Of a stretch of DNA of 64,000 bases, positions 42,740 to 54,689 are shown piece by piece. A program made the translations under genes and the position numbers. Each line of letters begins with the position of its first letter. The first letter of the stretch is position 1. This stretch comes from Branchiostoma floridae (lineage: Eukaryota; Chordata; Leptocardii; Amphioxiformes; Branchiostomatidae): contig NC_049984.1 of the NCBI RefSeq assembly GCF_000003815.2, positions 27,980,445 through 28,044,444 of the forward strand, in the 5' to 3' direction. The notes under the pieces were generated by a model. It did not search any database. It worked only from the letters and a program-made list of their open reading frames with translations, and was not told the origin of the DNA.

Positions 42740-43260
42740 GTCTTCGAAGGCAGGCAAAGGGCAGGTCATGTGCCCACCACAAACGTGGTTTCGGAGCATC
42801 ATCCAGACTGTCAAGCCAAAGTACAGGAAGCGACGGCACGCCATGCGACATGGAAGGGGAGCACCGATACCACCATCAGTGGACACACGCATGAGGGTAG
42901 ATCCGGGAAAGCTCGACCACTTCATCACATTCGTCACCAGTGCCCATGTCGTCCAGGACCTTCCATTCAGGGAGAAAGTCAAGGGCAATTGCCTGCACCA
43001 AGATGGGACGTCGGAATTTAAAAAAAAACCTTCGACGTGACGCTACCGTATGGAAGGACATTGACCATGAGCATGTCAGAAATCCCAAGTGGGGACGCCG
43101 CTGGGATAACAGGAAGCTTCGAAGAGTCCTGTAGGGAGCTGGCTGAAGTGGTGTGCAATCCTGGTGAGGATGTGGCAAAGAAAACAGCGGAGATTGGCCC
43201 ATCCTTCAAGACAACAAACCCACTATTCAATCAGCAGCTACAGGACATGGTAGCTTCTTC
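42740..43260 (+). pseudogene. Exon of a repeated uncharacterised animal gene
   Basis: The reading PKYRKRRHAMRHGRGAP is followed by MRVDPGKLDHFITFVTSAHV and VQDLPFREK. The order 'K-L-D-H-F-x-x-F-I-T-S-x-x-x-x-Q-D-x-P-F-G' is familiar from a multi-copy gene family of cnidarians and lancelets, probably transposon-encoded. It breaks up after 43025 (A8 run), then a 3' part reads GEDVAKKTAEIGPSFKTTNP. Inactive. Confidence 0.45.
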
Positions 43261-43779
43261 TCGTAGTAAAAGATTACAACTTTGCTTCAGAGGCTAATAG
43301 TACACTTAAGATATTTGAAGATGCAGTATCTCTGGGAATAAATCTCTTGGCATTAGCAAAGCAGGGTGAGTCCGGTGCTGCAAGATTGATCAGGACTACA
43401 TTTAATGCATTCACCTATCATGGCAGAAGTCTGTCGTATTTCAACACTCACAATTCACAAAACCACAGAGAAGATACCAACTACATGGTTACTTTAAGGG
43501 AAACTGGTTTAACATCCTGTTCTACAACGCAGCTACAGTCTTTCATCACCACAAACATGTTATCAGTTTTGTTTCCTCCTGACCTGACCCCAATGGGCTT
43601 TTGAAAGCTGTGATGGGATGGGGTGGCGCAGGCAATTTTGATAGTCACATGCAGCCTGTGCTGAGTCTGAATCTCTCGTTTTTGGCTACACAGGTTGTCA
43701 AGAAGAGGGTATGGGCGTGTTTGCCAACCAGTTTGAGAAATATATGAGCTGCACCTAACCAACAAAAGACAACCACAAC

Positions 43780-43890
43780 CCGTCAATGGAGAGGGACTAC
43801 GCTGATTATTACTTTCATTCGCCAGTGAAGATAACAGTGTTTCAGCAAGTTGGAAAACCAGATATGCTGATTCCGCTACAGCCTCATAAG
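43780..43890 (+). other. Short exon ending in a good donor
   Basis: The frame reads MERDYADYYFHSPVKITVFQ and then QVGKPDMLIPLQPHK up to AAG|GTAGGG. It appears to be spliced to the exon at 44080. Confidence 0.4.
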
Positions 43891-44079
43891 GTAGGGAGGC
43901 CAAAGTCAAATGTTCCTGGGCAGCATTTTTGAAGGCACATAACACAAGAATTAAGAACTGCTGGTCATTGAAACTATTAGAACTGTTAGAATGTACCACA
44001 AAGAACAGGTATGATAAGGATACCGCTAGTGTAACTCCGTTAATATAATGCTATTGTTAAGTTACATTCTTTCTACAGG

Positions 44080-44292
44080 TAACAGTTCGCACGTCTGACT
44101 GTACTGCTAAACACTGCCTGTGTGACATTATATGTCGCCACCTTGTTGAAGGAGCAGGAAAAGATACTGCAGACGAGAATAACGAGAAGGAAATAAAGGA
44201 TGCAGGCAAGAAAAATGACGGCAAGGACAAGAACAAGTCACAGCGGAAACCGTCTACCAGGAAAGGGCGCCAGCCGCCTACATCTGACGCAG
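44080..44292 (+). other. 71-codon exon, Cys/His then Lys-rich
   Basis: A TTCTTTCTACAG acceptor and a GACGCAG|GTATTT donor bound a fully open exon. It reads VTVRTSDCTAKHCLCDIICR and then a Lys/Asp/Asn-rich low-complexity tail (KDAGKKNDGKDKNKSQRKPS). It could be a linker exon in the gene family represented at 42.7 kb. Confidence 0.45.
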
Positions 44293-44930
44293 GTATTTGT
44301 GATAGAACATTCTCTGCATTACTTCCAACATTTTCTTACACGTTACCATGTTATGTGTGATGCGAGCAATTGTTGAGAATCATTCTCGGTACAGCGACTT
44401 GGAACAAAACTGCTAAAAATCACAGTCTGGCGCCCGATTCAAGCCTTCAGTTGTATACCGTTATACTAACCGGCGTGACTATGCCCTAACTTTCCTTTCC
44501 AACACCAGAAAATGACTTAGACATTAGAAAGATAATGTAGTATTTGTGACATTGGAGTGACACTGGGAAGAAGTGGGCAGGTTAACAACTGTGATAAGGA
44601 TGACTTACTGTCACAGAAAGATGGACTTATGAAATGCAAATAAGAACATTAATTTTAGATTAAGGTATGAACAGCTCTATTGACTAGAATAACTTCTAGT
44701 CGAATTCTGACAATACCTATATCATTTTTCAGGACCAACACACGGCTGATTCTGATGGCTGCAAGCAGTGTCCTGGTGTTGAGAGGTGGAGTACATCATC
44801 AGGACAGATAAATGACAACAGTACAATACAGTACAACATTGGACAGACTCTACAGGTAAAAGCAGCTACACATTGAAAGCAGCAGTAGTAAGGGTATGTA
44901 GTAAGTACCAACATCTCTGCTGCTGTTGTA

Positions 44931-45330
44931 GTCGACAGCAAGCTTGCTCTCAACGTGCCGTCCTTGAAGAGAGTGGCGGACGCGAAAAACAAACTTGAGA
45001 AACGGAGTCTGTTCGAACAAAGACTGACAACAGTAACGGCAAGAGGTCTGAACAACGCGAGCTGCAGCTGGACCTTTCAGGCTTTCCAGGAGAAGGGAAG
45101 AGCCTTTTTGTTTCTCCCACCTTAAGTCGCTTCATCCCCCCAAACAGGCTATTCGGGCTCTACCTAGCGACTAGTTCCATTTGCACGGCGTGTCAGAAAG
45201 ACTGGGTAGGTGGGGACGTGGAACATGTCTTGGACCTAGACCTCCCAGACAGCGGCCTGAGATAGCACTTCAACAATTGATTGATGACCTTTTCTCTCCC
45301 ATCAGCTGTAACATCTTATGTCATGAATGG
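44931..45330 (+). pseudogene. Coding relic with Cys pairs
   Basis: The frame reads LALNVPSLKRVADAKNKLEK, RSLFEQRLTTVTARGLNNAS and FQAFQEKGRAFLFLPP, then a stop. In other frames LATSSICTACQKDWVGGDVE and VLDLDLPDSGLR follow, with CNILCHEW near 45300. The C-x-x-C pairs suggest a zinc-binding domain. Unrecognised. Confidence 0.35.
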
Positions 45331-45939
45331 TAAGTTTGATTACGATTCTTCCATTGGAATGGTCGAACTGACAACTCTATCAAGTTTTAGGACACATGTG
45401 CATAAAAGCAATGTTTAAGCTGCATTAGACTAGTGCAACTCGCTGTTGCATGAAGCTTTTTCTATGTTTTATCTTTTTAACAACAGTTCAAAACTTCAAA
45501 GCACAAAAGTGCCTACATTCTTGTCTCTCTTTCTCTCTCTGATATCCTTTGGAACTTAACTAGTTTACGAAGAGGCATAACTTGTTTACATCAGCTGTAA
45601 AAGACATCCCTCCTAAAAATGTTCACTGAATTCACTGAAAAAAAGAAGTTCAATGCCAATCACCTCACAATCTGAGAACAAAAAAACACACAAGAGTTCA
45701 GATGGAAAAGCTGTGAACTCTTCAAAGTGTCTGAAGAAGAAAATCATCAAACCCAACATGTCTTCAAACACTCAAGAGGGTCAAAGTCAAAATATCAAAG
45801 TCAATCCTGCAGAAACAGAAAACATCACTTTCAGTTCCCTCCACTTCATCATCAGGCCATGACAGACACTGGACAGACACCTTCTCAGATTCTGATCATG
45901 ATGAGGAGGTCGTAGTTGTACCTGAAATTGAACCTCACA

Positions 45940-46375
45940 AACTGCACCCTAAACTGGCTAAGTTAGAGCCACAAACCTGCCAAAGGTACAAATGTAAGCT
46001 GACATATGAATATCTTCCTAGGGGACTTTATGTGTTTTTATCTGAATACAAACGCAAAACTATTGTCAGATATATGCCACCCGCATTAGATGCATTCATA
46101 ACTTCATGGCCATGTGGTCTGGAAGGAGTGAACCCTTACTAGAACACCTGAAGGAGCAATGCATTGGTTTGTCTTGTCTATCGTGAGTTAGCCGACACTG
46201 GGAAACCTGATTTCCCCTTCGAAAACTGGAAGTACAAAGGAAAGAACCAACAACAACGCCTTCAGGAAAAAAATGGCAGGCAAATTCCTAGAGGCCAGCT
46301 GGAGGCATTTGCAGATGCTCACTATCAGGAAATTATGAACATTCTTACTGAAAAGTCCTACAAGTGGGCATTGTA
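45940..46375 (+). pseudogene. Coding relic, unknown protein
   Basis: A reading TCQRYKCKLTYEYLPRGLYV continues as SEYKRKTIVRYMPPALDAFI, stops, and resumes as MVCLVYRELADTGKPDFPFE and NWKYKGKNQQQRLQEKNGRQ to 46375. Codon composition is coding-like. No family is recognised. Confidence 0.33.
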
Positions 46376-46559
46376 AGTCAACTTTAATGTACAGCTTGGG
46401 TAACATAGTAACGTTCGTTAGGTGGCGCTTTTAGGGGCAGCCACAGTCTATTATCTCTCCCCTTTCAACTCGTGTTTCTCAAGTGTTAAAAAGTTATTTA
46501 GGGGACAGCAATGGATATAGGTTTGTCTAATATGTCACTGAACTCACAAGACATATTAG

Positions 46560-46848
46560 GAGCGAGGTTTTCCCTGTGTCCATCAAGCCATTGCGGAGTT
46601 TGTTCAACGGCGTCACTGTGAACAGATCTACCAACAATGGCGTCGATCCTGAAGTACACCTCCGGATTCCTGCCTATGTAGGCCACAACAACACTGAGGA
46701 CATCGATCTTGACAAAACAGCCAAAGAAGTGGCGGCAATGCTGGCAACGATGGACTGGAGTGACGTTGCCATCACACCTGAACAGAAGTGTGACGCCTTC
46801 GAAGTCAAGGTAACGACCAACCATCACCCTTACATATACTCTGGTTAA
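46560..46848 (+). other. Possible exon, acidic protein
   Basis: A 90-codon frame reads PEVHLRIPAYVGHNNTEDID and then KTAKEVAAMLATMDWSDVAI, with a possible donor at GTCAAG|GTAACG (46809-46810). Unrecognised. Confidence 0.3.
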
Positions 46849-47499
46849 CTGTAAATGCCATACAAAAATATAGTAACAGCAATTAAGACGATAACTTTTA
46901 ACTGCTTTCCAGGATGGAACATGATATTCCGGAGGGAAACTTGATGACTGATGGTGAGTGCTGCATGCTACGAACAGATCCGTGTTTGTATAACAATAGC
47001 CTGATAAATATATTGAATCTGAAAGTGAACATATGTTACTCCAGGTTCCAGCCTAACACTGGTATTACATTTGTTGTATTCTCGTAGTAATGGCTGTGAC
47101 AACGTATCCCGGTCAGGACCATGAAGAATGTACTTTTTTTCGGACATGTCATAGTTTTGTTCCCTAGCAAGTGCCCGTGGTAAGATGCTTCAGTAACAAT
47201 GTATTCTTGCTGCCCTTGCGTCAAAGCTGACTACAACGAACTTGTCAGCAGAATACAGGTTAGACGTTAGCACTTACATCACTGCCTACGGAATCTGTAT
47301 CTATCGGATTTGACTTTGAAAATGACAACGTGGAAGATAACGCAACGCAATAAAAATTGACTCACAGGTGTGTGTCAATCGTTGGTTATGTCCCGGTCCA
47401 CCTGGACCACTGTAACTGTCAGGACTCAAATCCAGTATACAAGCACATACACAAAGTACTAGTACATTCGTGTCAGGTACGAATGCATCAGTCTGGTAT

Positions 47500-48010
47500 A
47501 TCTACAGTGAAAACTAAAGACATTGACAATGATATCTCTATACAACTACTAACATATGGACTCTGAAGCCTTAGAATGTGGGAAGTCAACAAAAGGTACT
47601 TGGCCGAGTTGGATACACATGCTGTCATTATTTCATTCGTGCAGGTGTGTGCACGGTGTTGGCGCAAATTCAATCCGGAAATACTACAAGGCCAAGCAGC
47701 AAAAACTTCAGACGTGTAGTCCGGCACGGCAGCACGGCAACAGAGGCCAAAAGAAGCCAACAGTGAAGACCCTAAAGGCAGAGGCTTTCATTTCCAACTT
47801 TGCGAAATGCCATGGCCAACTCCAACCGAACATTGCCCAACAGCACATGCCCACATCCATCAGAGGGTAATATCTGAACAAGTCTTCCATCTATGCGTGG
47901 ACGCCCAAGTTCCACATGGACACAAACATAACTGTTAATGTCCTGATAAGTGCTGTTCAAGAATTATCAAATGTTAGTAATCGGTCAAGAAACTTTTGCC
48001 TCACAAGATG
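47500..48010 (+). pseudogene. Coding relic, unknown protein
   Basis: Frames near 47590-47870 give KRYLAELDTHAVIISFVQVC and then CARCWRKFNPEILQ. After shifts they give KAEAFISNFAKCHGQLQPNI. The Cys pair and composition suggest an old exon of the surrounding repeated gene. Evidence is weak. Confidence 0.28.
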
Positions 48011-48213
48011 GCCTTACAAGATGGCATCTTTGACAAACTAACAAGGTCTTAACTCAGGTCGAACTCAGGGTACATAACTCTTGCTATACAATCATAGTTT
48101 TTTGCAAATTTTACAATTATGTTAACTAATGATATTCCATCTATTGGTTCAGTAATTTTCCTATGGAAACAACTTTTGAGTGTTAAGTTGAAACAACTAA
48201 ATTCATCTACCAG

Positions 48214-48382
48214 GAAACTGACACGGCACAATGATGGCATTCCTGACAGAAGTGTGGATAACGATACTTGGTGACCATGGAGCTGGCAGCTTCAAGATGG
48301 CGTTTCAGCCGCTAAATACGATGTGTCCCAACTCCAAACTCAACACGATAGTATGCTGTGTGTTTAAGGCGAAGGATACTAG
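48214..48382 (+). other. Exon of a repeated uncharacterised animal gene
   Basis: An acceptor (TTCATCTACCAG) and a donor (ACTAG|GTAAGT) bound the exon. It reads MAFLTEVWITILGDHGAGSF, then KMAFQPLNTMCPNSKLNTIV and FKAKDTR. The pattern G-x-D-x-G-x-x-x-F-K-x-x-x-Q-x-x-N-x-x-x-P-N-S-x-x-N-T is shared by the same repeated family as the 42.7-kb exon and follows it in gene order. No stop inside. Confidence 0.5.
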
Positions 48383-49322
48383 GTAAGTCATAACAGGGAC
48401 CAAACAGTTCGCCGAAGAAATCAAGGCCCTTCAAGTCAATACGTGGAGGTCAGTCATACGTAGACTCAAAAATCAGCTAGTATGAAGACAAAAGACATGC
48501 ATCATTCGTGATCCATCCGATATTTTCCACTGTGGCTTTTCATAATGCCTTTCAGATCAGCGCGAAGTCATTTCCTTCTGAATGTAAGAAGGGTGTCACC
48601 CAGGCGAAGAAAACACGCTTTGCCAAATCGTCAGCCACGCTACGCTTTGTCGCAACGATGCCAGACAAAGTTTGCAGTGTGAAGGGCGCATCATCCCATC
48701 AACAAGTTCGTCAATGCAGTCACCGAGGCGAAGATTAACACCTTCGACTGTTTCAGTGGCAACCATTCAAAGTGCAGATATGTGTCGTTCGCCTTGAACG
48801 ACCCCGTGTACAAGCCATGCCACTTGGCCTGGAAGCAGAGTATCTGCATGGTATCGAATATTAGCTAGTAAAAGACAGCCAAACGGACAAGGCCTTCCTT
48901 TGTTTGTATGGTGGACTCGCCGAACAACAATCGAGTCAATGAAAACAGAACAAATCTGATGCCAGGAAAATAGTCCAACATCATATTTGCCATATTATCT
49001 GCGGCAAAGACACGAGACATCGTAATATCCGGGAAATGGGCAGACTGTCCCATCAAGGGAGAAGCTGATGCAAGGTACCAGAGTCCACTGGGTTCGGGGC
49101 GAGGGCACAAACCTGGACAGCCCTCATCCCACAGCTTCTGGACATTTGCCGAGAACGAAACGAATATGAAGAAGATTCTTGGAGTCTACCTGAGGAATTA
49201 ACTATGCACAACGTTCAAAAGGTGTCACGAGTGCTCAGCCAATATTGCAAAGCATGCTGTGATAGGGGAAGAGGCAGAGGTCGGACGTCAAAAAGGGAAG
49301 CAACTTCTCAAGAATCACATCA

Positions 49323-49856
49323 TTGTGTCTCACCTTGTGCACAAAAGAAGAAGAACCTTGTGCACAAAAGAAGAAGAACCTTGTGCACGATAGCAACGGA
49401 CATTTTGTAACGGGAATGTCTGAGGTGATGGAGGAAGAGACAGGCATGCCCACAAAATCCCTTGCAGACAAAGTGCACCTGTCCAGAAAGACAGCAAGGT
49501 CAGCAACTCAAAGAACCTGGAGTCCCCAAATGTGGCCTGGAAGAACCCAGCATGAGAACCAGATGGGGCAAGAGCAAGTTCCTGCTTTCCTCTCCAAGAT
49601 GACAGAGCAGTTAATCCAGAACAGTGATGGGAACAGTACAAAGGGTGCCTTGATGAAAGACTGTACCTGTGCTGAGCTGTGTGAGTCTTCATGGATACAG
49701 TGTGACAATTGCCACCAGTGGGTGCACATGGGGTGTGCAGGACTACAGAAAAAAGACCCGCGGGCAGTATATCTGTCCTTTGTGCACAAAGCGTGTCTCA
49801 ACTGCCAAGTGTGTAAGCCACATGACAAAACATCTCTTGAGGACACTACTTGTTAG
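49323..49856 (+). pseudogene. PHD-finger protein fragment
   Basis: The frame contains CTCAELCESSWIQCDNCHQW followed by VHMGCAGLQKK, the first two thirds of a PHD finger (C4HC3: CxC, CxxxxxxxxCxxC, WxHxxC). The remaining ligands (GQYICPLC) are present but one frame away. The shift lies in the A-run near 49749-49756. Upstream, a 23-bp unit CTTGTGCACAAAAGAAGAAG plus AAC occurs twice in tandem (about 49334-49379), then partly again. PHD fingers read histone tails, and they also occur in transposon-encoded proteins of invertebrates. The context favours the latter. Confidence 0.6.
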
Positions 49857-50284
49857 GACTACTTGTACTTACTGGCTTGTTTTCTTCATAAATCACAAAA
49901 AAGAGAAGATGGCTGGAGCTTGGCCGACGTACGTCTTTAAAACGATTCTTTGGCAGATAAAGGCTTTATCTGCCGCGGCATTGTGGTCGCGTCACGGGCT
50001 GATTTCGCGCGACCGGCGGTCCTGCCCATCCTCCCACGTGTCGCGCTGGCCAATCCCATGACACTTCCGACCATAGCTGTTGTCTTCCAACATACAACTA
50101 CAACCGTGTGACTCTACCCCACCGGGCACATCGCATCCTGAGACTAGCTCGATACGCTGTCCCCGCTCTCTTGCGTTTTATTCATAGGTGAGCCGTTCCG
50201 TTTAAACGCTGCATTTCGCCTTTGTTTTGCGTTTTCTGGTTCTTTTGTTTTTGGCTTCTGTTTTGCTTTTCGGTTTTCATCGCA

Positions 50285-50596
50285 ATGACGTCGTCCGACT
50301 CGGAACACGATTCGTCCATGCCCTCTCTTTCTCCGCCTGATCCCCTACTTGATTTTTCGTTTTATCCATCTCTCTTCCCCTATGATCCGGCGTTGGTCTC
50401 TCCCGCCGCTACGCCTACATTCCCTTCTACATCTTCACCCCTTTCCCCTGTCTCCTCCCTCACATATTCCTCTGAATCTCCACCCCCCTCCCCCGTCTCC
50501 TCACTGACATATTCCCCTGCACCTCCGCCCACTTCATCTGCTGCCACACCGACGTATTTCTACGACTCTACGACGCCAAAGCCCCACTTCACCTGA
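50285..50596 (+). pseudogene. Element B gag, N-terminal part
   Basis: ATG at 50285 begins MTSSDSEHDSSMPSLSPPDP, then a Pro/Ser/Thr-rich stretch with a repeated SPVSSLTYS motif, and a stop at 50594-50596. The next gag segment lies in another frame 17 bases on. The N-terminal capsid half expected between them is absent, so a deletion happened here. Confidence 0.55.
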
Positions 50597-50612
50597 ATAT
50601 TATGAAGCTGAA

Positions 50613-51209
50613 ATGAACTCCTTAAGGCAGGGACAGACAGAGAGTTTCCAGAGTTTTGAAGTGAGAGTTAGAAACTTGGTAGAGAAGGCTTACCCGGCGA
50701 CGGCTAACCACACGCGCGAGTCGTTCGGCAAACGGCTGTTCTTAGACGGCCTGCGCGACGCTAATCTGGCATTTGAGGTCAGAAAGTTCTCTCCGAAGGA
50801 CCTCCACGATGCGCGGACTCAAGTGGAATTATTCGCCACCCTTTCTGTACGCCCGAACAGCTCCCAGCTTTCGGGACCCACTAGCGCCACGGCGGACGGG
50901 CAGGACACTAACCTTCCGCGCATTCTCTCGGATCATAAGACTGACATGGCCAAGTTACAGAGACACCATGAAAAACAGGTCAATGAAATCTGTAACCGTG
51001 TTCAAGCTTATCTCAATACCGGCCCGCCTCCTGTCCCACCGAGAAATGGCGCATCTAACACTAACAGGGCTCCACCCACTACCTATTCATCCTCGGGCAT
51101 TCCTCCCCCAGGGTACCGGTGCCACCGTTACAACAGTTCTGACCACTTTATCATGAACTGCTCACAGCGAAACGCACCCAAAGGGGGAAACGGACAGAGG
51201 CTGACCTAA
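50613..51209 (+). pseudogene. Element B gag, C-terminal part with zinc knuckle
   Basis: The frame begins MNSLRQGQTESFQSFEVRVR and then NLVEKAYP, the typical start of the gypsy capsid C-terminal domain. It continues with FLDGLRDANLAFEVRKFSPK and ends with a knuckle CHRYNSSDHFIMNC, in which the second Cys of CCHC is Tyr. The zinc knuckle is therefore damaged. Stop at 51207-51209. Confidence 0.68.
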
Positions 51210-51239
51210 AACAGGGGGGTCCGTCAGCTTCCACGAATG

Positions 51240-51440
51240 CAACCCCCCGTCCTAAATCACCCCCCAAAACATCATCGGGAAGCTTTCTTTTCAAGGGCAA
51301 AATTTTTGATCATTCCATTGACATTCTTATCAACTCCGGAGCCGATGTTTCTATTATGTCTGACGCATGTTTTCATCAACTTCATCCCTCTTCGCACATT
51401 TTTTCGTATGAACCGCTGTTTTTTGTTTCATGTCTAAGCG
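51240..51440 (+). pseudogene. Element B aspartic protease remnant
   Basis: Past the gag stop the sequence reads FKGKIFDHSIDILINSGADV followed by SIM. In active retropepsins this is D-S-G-A. The catalytic Asp codon here is AAC (Asn) at about 51334. The frame then decays within 40 codons. Confidence 0.6.
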
Positions 51441-52266
51441 AACACTATATTTTCTTATTTTCCTTTTGGCTATGAAGAAAAAGTGGTTAACGACACTCCA
51501 AATTTTTCCTTCTTTTCCTTTATCTTACCGACTTTCTTATTCCGAACAACTATATATCGTTTTCGAACTCCCTTTGGACACAGTGAAATGCGTTAAAAAG
51601 CCACCAAAACTTCTCCTACTTTTATCAACCGACACGATGGTTTCGGTAAACGTTTTTGCAACATATTTGTGGTTTTTCAACACCTGCCAAACACATTGTA
51701 AATATGTAGGTCAAGGTCAATTGCCTCCTGGCTTTTACCTTGGTCTCCACTATGGAGACGTTCCGTAGTCTGTTTTCTGTTCCAACGTAGACAACTAGCT
51801 ACCGGTGTACTTTTTGTTCACTGTTTACTTAATGAGATCCCAAATGTTCTAGTTAAGTTGTTTTCCTTACTTTTCGTAACCTCATTAATTGCCTTTTGTA
51901 ACACCTGTGGGTACCGCCCACTAATTTATTTTTTTCAACTACCTGCCTATGTTCTGTTTCCGCTGATGATCGCAAATGATGTACTTCTGTCGTTACCTGT
52001 ACTGATTTCTGTTAATTGATGCCTGTCAATAGTACGTAAAGTGGGGACCGCCCATTATACTTCCTATTCTCTTTATCGCACTACCTCAATGCTTTGTACA
52101 ACAGTTACGTTTTCATACTTGTATTTATATACTACACTTCTTATCTTTTTCACTAATTGTACTTACAGATTTTATACTTAGCAACATTCCTTGTTCGTTG
52201 TCCTAAGGGTAGCGACATTGTTTTTATGATGTTACGTAGTATGATGCAGGGACGCATCATTAGCCG

Positions 52267-52280
52267 TAAGGGGGGGATGA
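52267..52280 (+). other. Polypurine tract of element B
   Basis: A G-run (AAGGGGGGGATGA) immediately precedes the LTR start TGTAGCA. Confidence 0.75.
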
Positions 52281-52589
52281 TGTAGCAAGGATTACTTTTA
52301 GCCCCTTACCTGTTAGTTAGTGAATCGCCCCTGGGTGGAGCTCTCCGGTCTTTAACGGAACTCCCCCTTGATGTTACATAAAGTTTCCCCCTTGCATGAC
52401 GTCACACATGTAAATGAGTCAGCGTGTCACCGCCTCCAATCCAAACTATCGACCAATCTCAGACATTCTCTTTGGCGTCCTCCTAAATTAGATGCAAACA
52501 ACTCAGACTAGAAGAAGCGTGTTCTCGGCTCAACGCTCTCTCGGCTCTCTGCTCTTCGTCTGACTGCTTCAAGACTACCACATGCCACA
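52281..52589 (+). repeat. 3' LTR of element B (short form)
   Basis: It starts TGTAGCAAGGAT and ends CATGCCACA, the same ends as the solo LTR at 59848-60665, and shares GAATCGCCCCT and GACGTCA blocks. It is only 309 bp against 818 bp, so it is either a different subfamily or internally deleted. Confidence 0.65.
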
Positions 52590-53720
52590 TTCCTAAAGTG
52601 AATGGCTTAAACATCAAATATGGAATCTATGAAGACATCGACCAATTCTTCAGCCGCATTTCAAACACCCTCAACAAATGTAACGCCGCCACACTTCCAG
52701 AACTTGAGTTCTTTAAAACTATTTTTGATGACCTTCATTTGAGATTTGCTTTCTTCTTCATATATGATTATTCAAATTACAAATATATTAAGAGGTTATT
52801 GAAGCGCGTGCAATGTGCAAACTTATGATCATATGGACTGAGCTAACTTTCCTTCAAACTCACCGTCTACAGATCCCTTTTCTGGCCACTTCTACAAGTC
52901 TATGCGTCTCGTAAACACCCTGACATCTACGCCTCTGAGTACGATATATACTATATCCCACTAGCCACTACTGACCACTGATCATATCTTCTACTTTGGC
53001 AAGCAATAATTCTCAAGTCGCAGACTGCTGTTTGTTGTAGCCACTTTTGTGGGTACAAATATATCCCACACAGAACAAATGTCATTCCGCCATTGGAAAA
53101 TGGACCCATAACCCCCACTACAGTCATGGCAGACAAAATCATGACACTAATCGTTTCGCTACTTTCAGTCTTCTCTTCAGAAACACTGAAAATCTATTAA
53201 TGATACTGGAGCTAAATAAACTGCGACTTGAGACAAAAACGCAGTGTGAGATTTTGCTGGTGATTACAATTAACAGGATTTCTCAAGAGGCATGGCAAAG
53301 AAGTGGTGTGAATGTTTCCGTGATACTACCCAAGTAGAAGACTGAGGGACGAGCCTGGAGCTGAATTCCACGCCAGTGATAGGGACCGCTGTCGTCAAGG
53401 CTACAGAGATAGATTGCAAAATGTGTATTGCACTGTTGGATTCATTGATGCATTGATTGCGCTTCATGTATTGTGTGCTCCTTGAACTTGACCTATGTTG
53501 TACACCGTACGGAGTTGAAAAAAAAACGGAATGTGAACTTAAAATCTTTACTTGTTCAGACCTTGATTTTTAAGAACCCCGGCGTCTCGGGTAAGAAAAG
53601 TCTGAGGTAAGAAAAGTAAAACAACATTCTGGACTGCTTCAGTGGAAATCACAGCAAGCAAATGTCTGCAACTGTCGGCGGTGTGCAGGGCACGGTCGAA
53701 CGACCCGACTTAAGTTAACC
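52590..53720. other. Stretch with weak coding relics
   Basis: Short frames only. Near 53630-53710 a piece reading around NHSKCRQ resembles one near 48745-48800 (CFSGNHSKCRYVSFA), so a diverged copy of the same gene exon may be present at both places. Confidence 0.35.
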
Positions 53721-53734
53721 CCTTATCCAACAAA

Positions 53735-54530
53735 GCGAATTTCCATGCATTGCTTCAGCTGAGAGTGGATGCTGGAGACCTGGCACTTAGAGAGCACCTG
53801 GACATACGTGCACGCAATGCAAGGTACATTTCCAAAACGTCGCAGAACCAGCTAGTAGAATACATCAAACAATACATTCTAGAGACAATTTTAAATGACA
53901 TAACCAGCCAACCTTTCGGTCCACAATATGGGAATATGACAGGAAAAGTCACCAACGTGAGCAACAAGGAGCAGTTGGTTCTGCTAGTCCGGTACACAAA
54001 GAACCAGATACCTGTAAAAAGGTTGCTCCTCTTTTCCCAATGTGAGAAGATAACCGGAAGAGCCCTGTGTGATACCATTGCTGCTGATCTCACCAAGGTG
54101 AACCTGGACCCAGCTAACTGCAGAGCCCAGTGTTTTGATGGTGCATGGAATATGTCGGGAATACGAAATGGCTGCGCTGCATATTTCAAGGAGATCGCTG
54201 CACCAAAGCACCGTAATTCCACTGTGCAAGTCACGATTTGAATCTGGCCCTTTACAAAGCCTGCAAGGTACAGGAAATCCACTGTATGACGGAGACTCTG
54301 AAAACAGTGGGCATCTTCTTCAAGTACTCCCCCACAAGACAACGTTAATGGAAGAGGCCATTGGGAATGTGAACGAAGCCGTAAACAACTTATGAAGACC
54401 AAAATCAAGCCAATGTGAGAGACACGCTGGGTAGAGAGGCACATCTGCCTCGAGGACTTCCTCGAACTTTACGAGCTCATCTCGGATTGCCTGGAAGCAA
54501 TCACATTAGAGGAGGGATGGGACGCAAAAG
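53735..54530 (+). pseudogene. hAT-like (DUF4371-type) transposase relic
   Basis: The frame 53750-54241 reads LQLRVDAGDLALREHLDIRA, then TSQNQLVEYIKQYILETILN, VTNVSNKEQLVLLVRYTKN and AQCFDGAWNMSGIRNGCAAY. S-x-N-x-I/L-I-x, D-V/x-S-x-K-E-Q-L and C-F-D-G-A-x-N-M-S-G match the hAT-derived DUF4371 family, a group also found as ZMYM/ZNF-fusion host proteins. The Asp of the usual A-D-E-x-T-D segment is not recognisable at about 53920-53950. A shifted frame continues with KSRFESGPLQ/LNLALYKACK, TLKTVGIFFKYSP and ETRWVERHICLEDFLELYEL. One or more frameshifts near 54238 and 54290 kill it. Confidence 0.65.
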
Positions 54531-54689
54531 TAAGCAGTAAGCTTTCTAGTCATGTACAGAAATCTCCTTTCTTATATGGCCACTAAATGAAGTGTAATCT
54601 CTTGTATAAAAATTTAAATTTTGCTGAAAAGTCAGTTCGGCACCAAGGGTAGTCCGCAGCCATAAACTACCGGGAGACCTTCCCTACAT

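Larger units (their letters stand above)
50285..52589 (+). mobile_element. Gypsy-like LTR element B, internally deleted
   Basis: The element contains a gag start, the gag C-terminal half, a protease remnant, a 3' non-coding region, a polypurine tract and a 3' LTR, in that order. Reverse transcriptase, RNase H and integrase are missing between about 51440 and 51930. The 3' region is homologous to that of element A (15.4-18.3 kb). No matching 5' LTR is found upstream of 50285, although a T-rich leader (50160-50284) is present. The left boundary is therefore open. Confidence 0.7.

Noticed and set aside
53755-54444. 229-codon minus-strand frame
   Set aside because: It is antisense to the hAT-like frame, whose motifs are recognisable on the plus strand.
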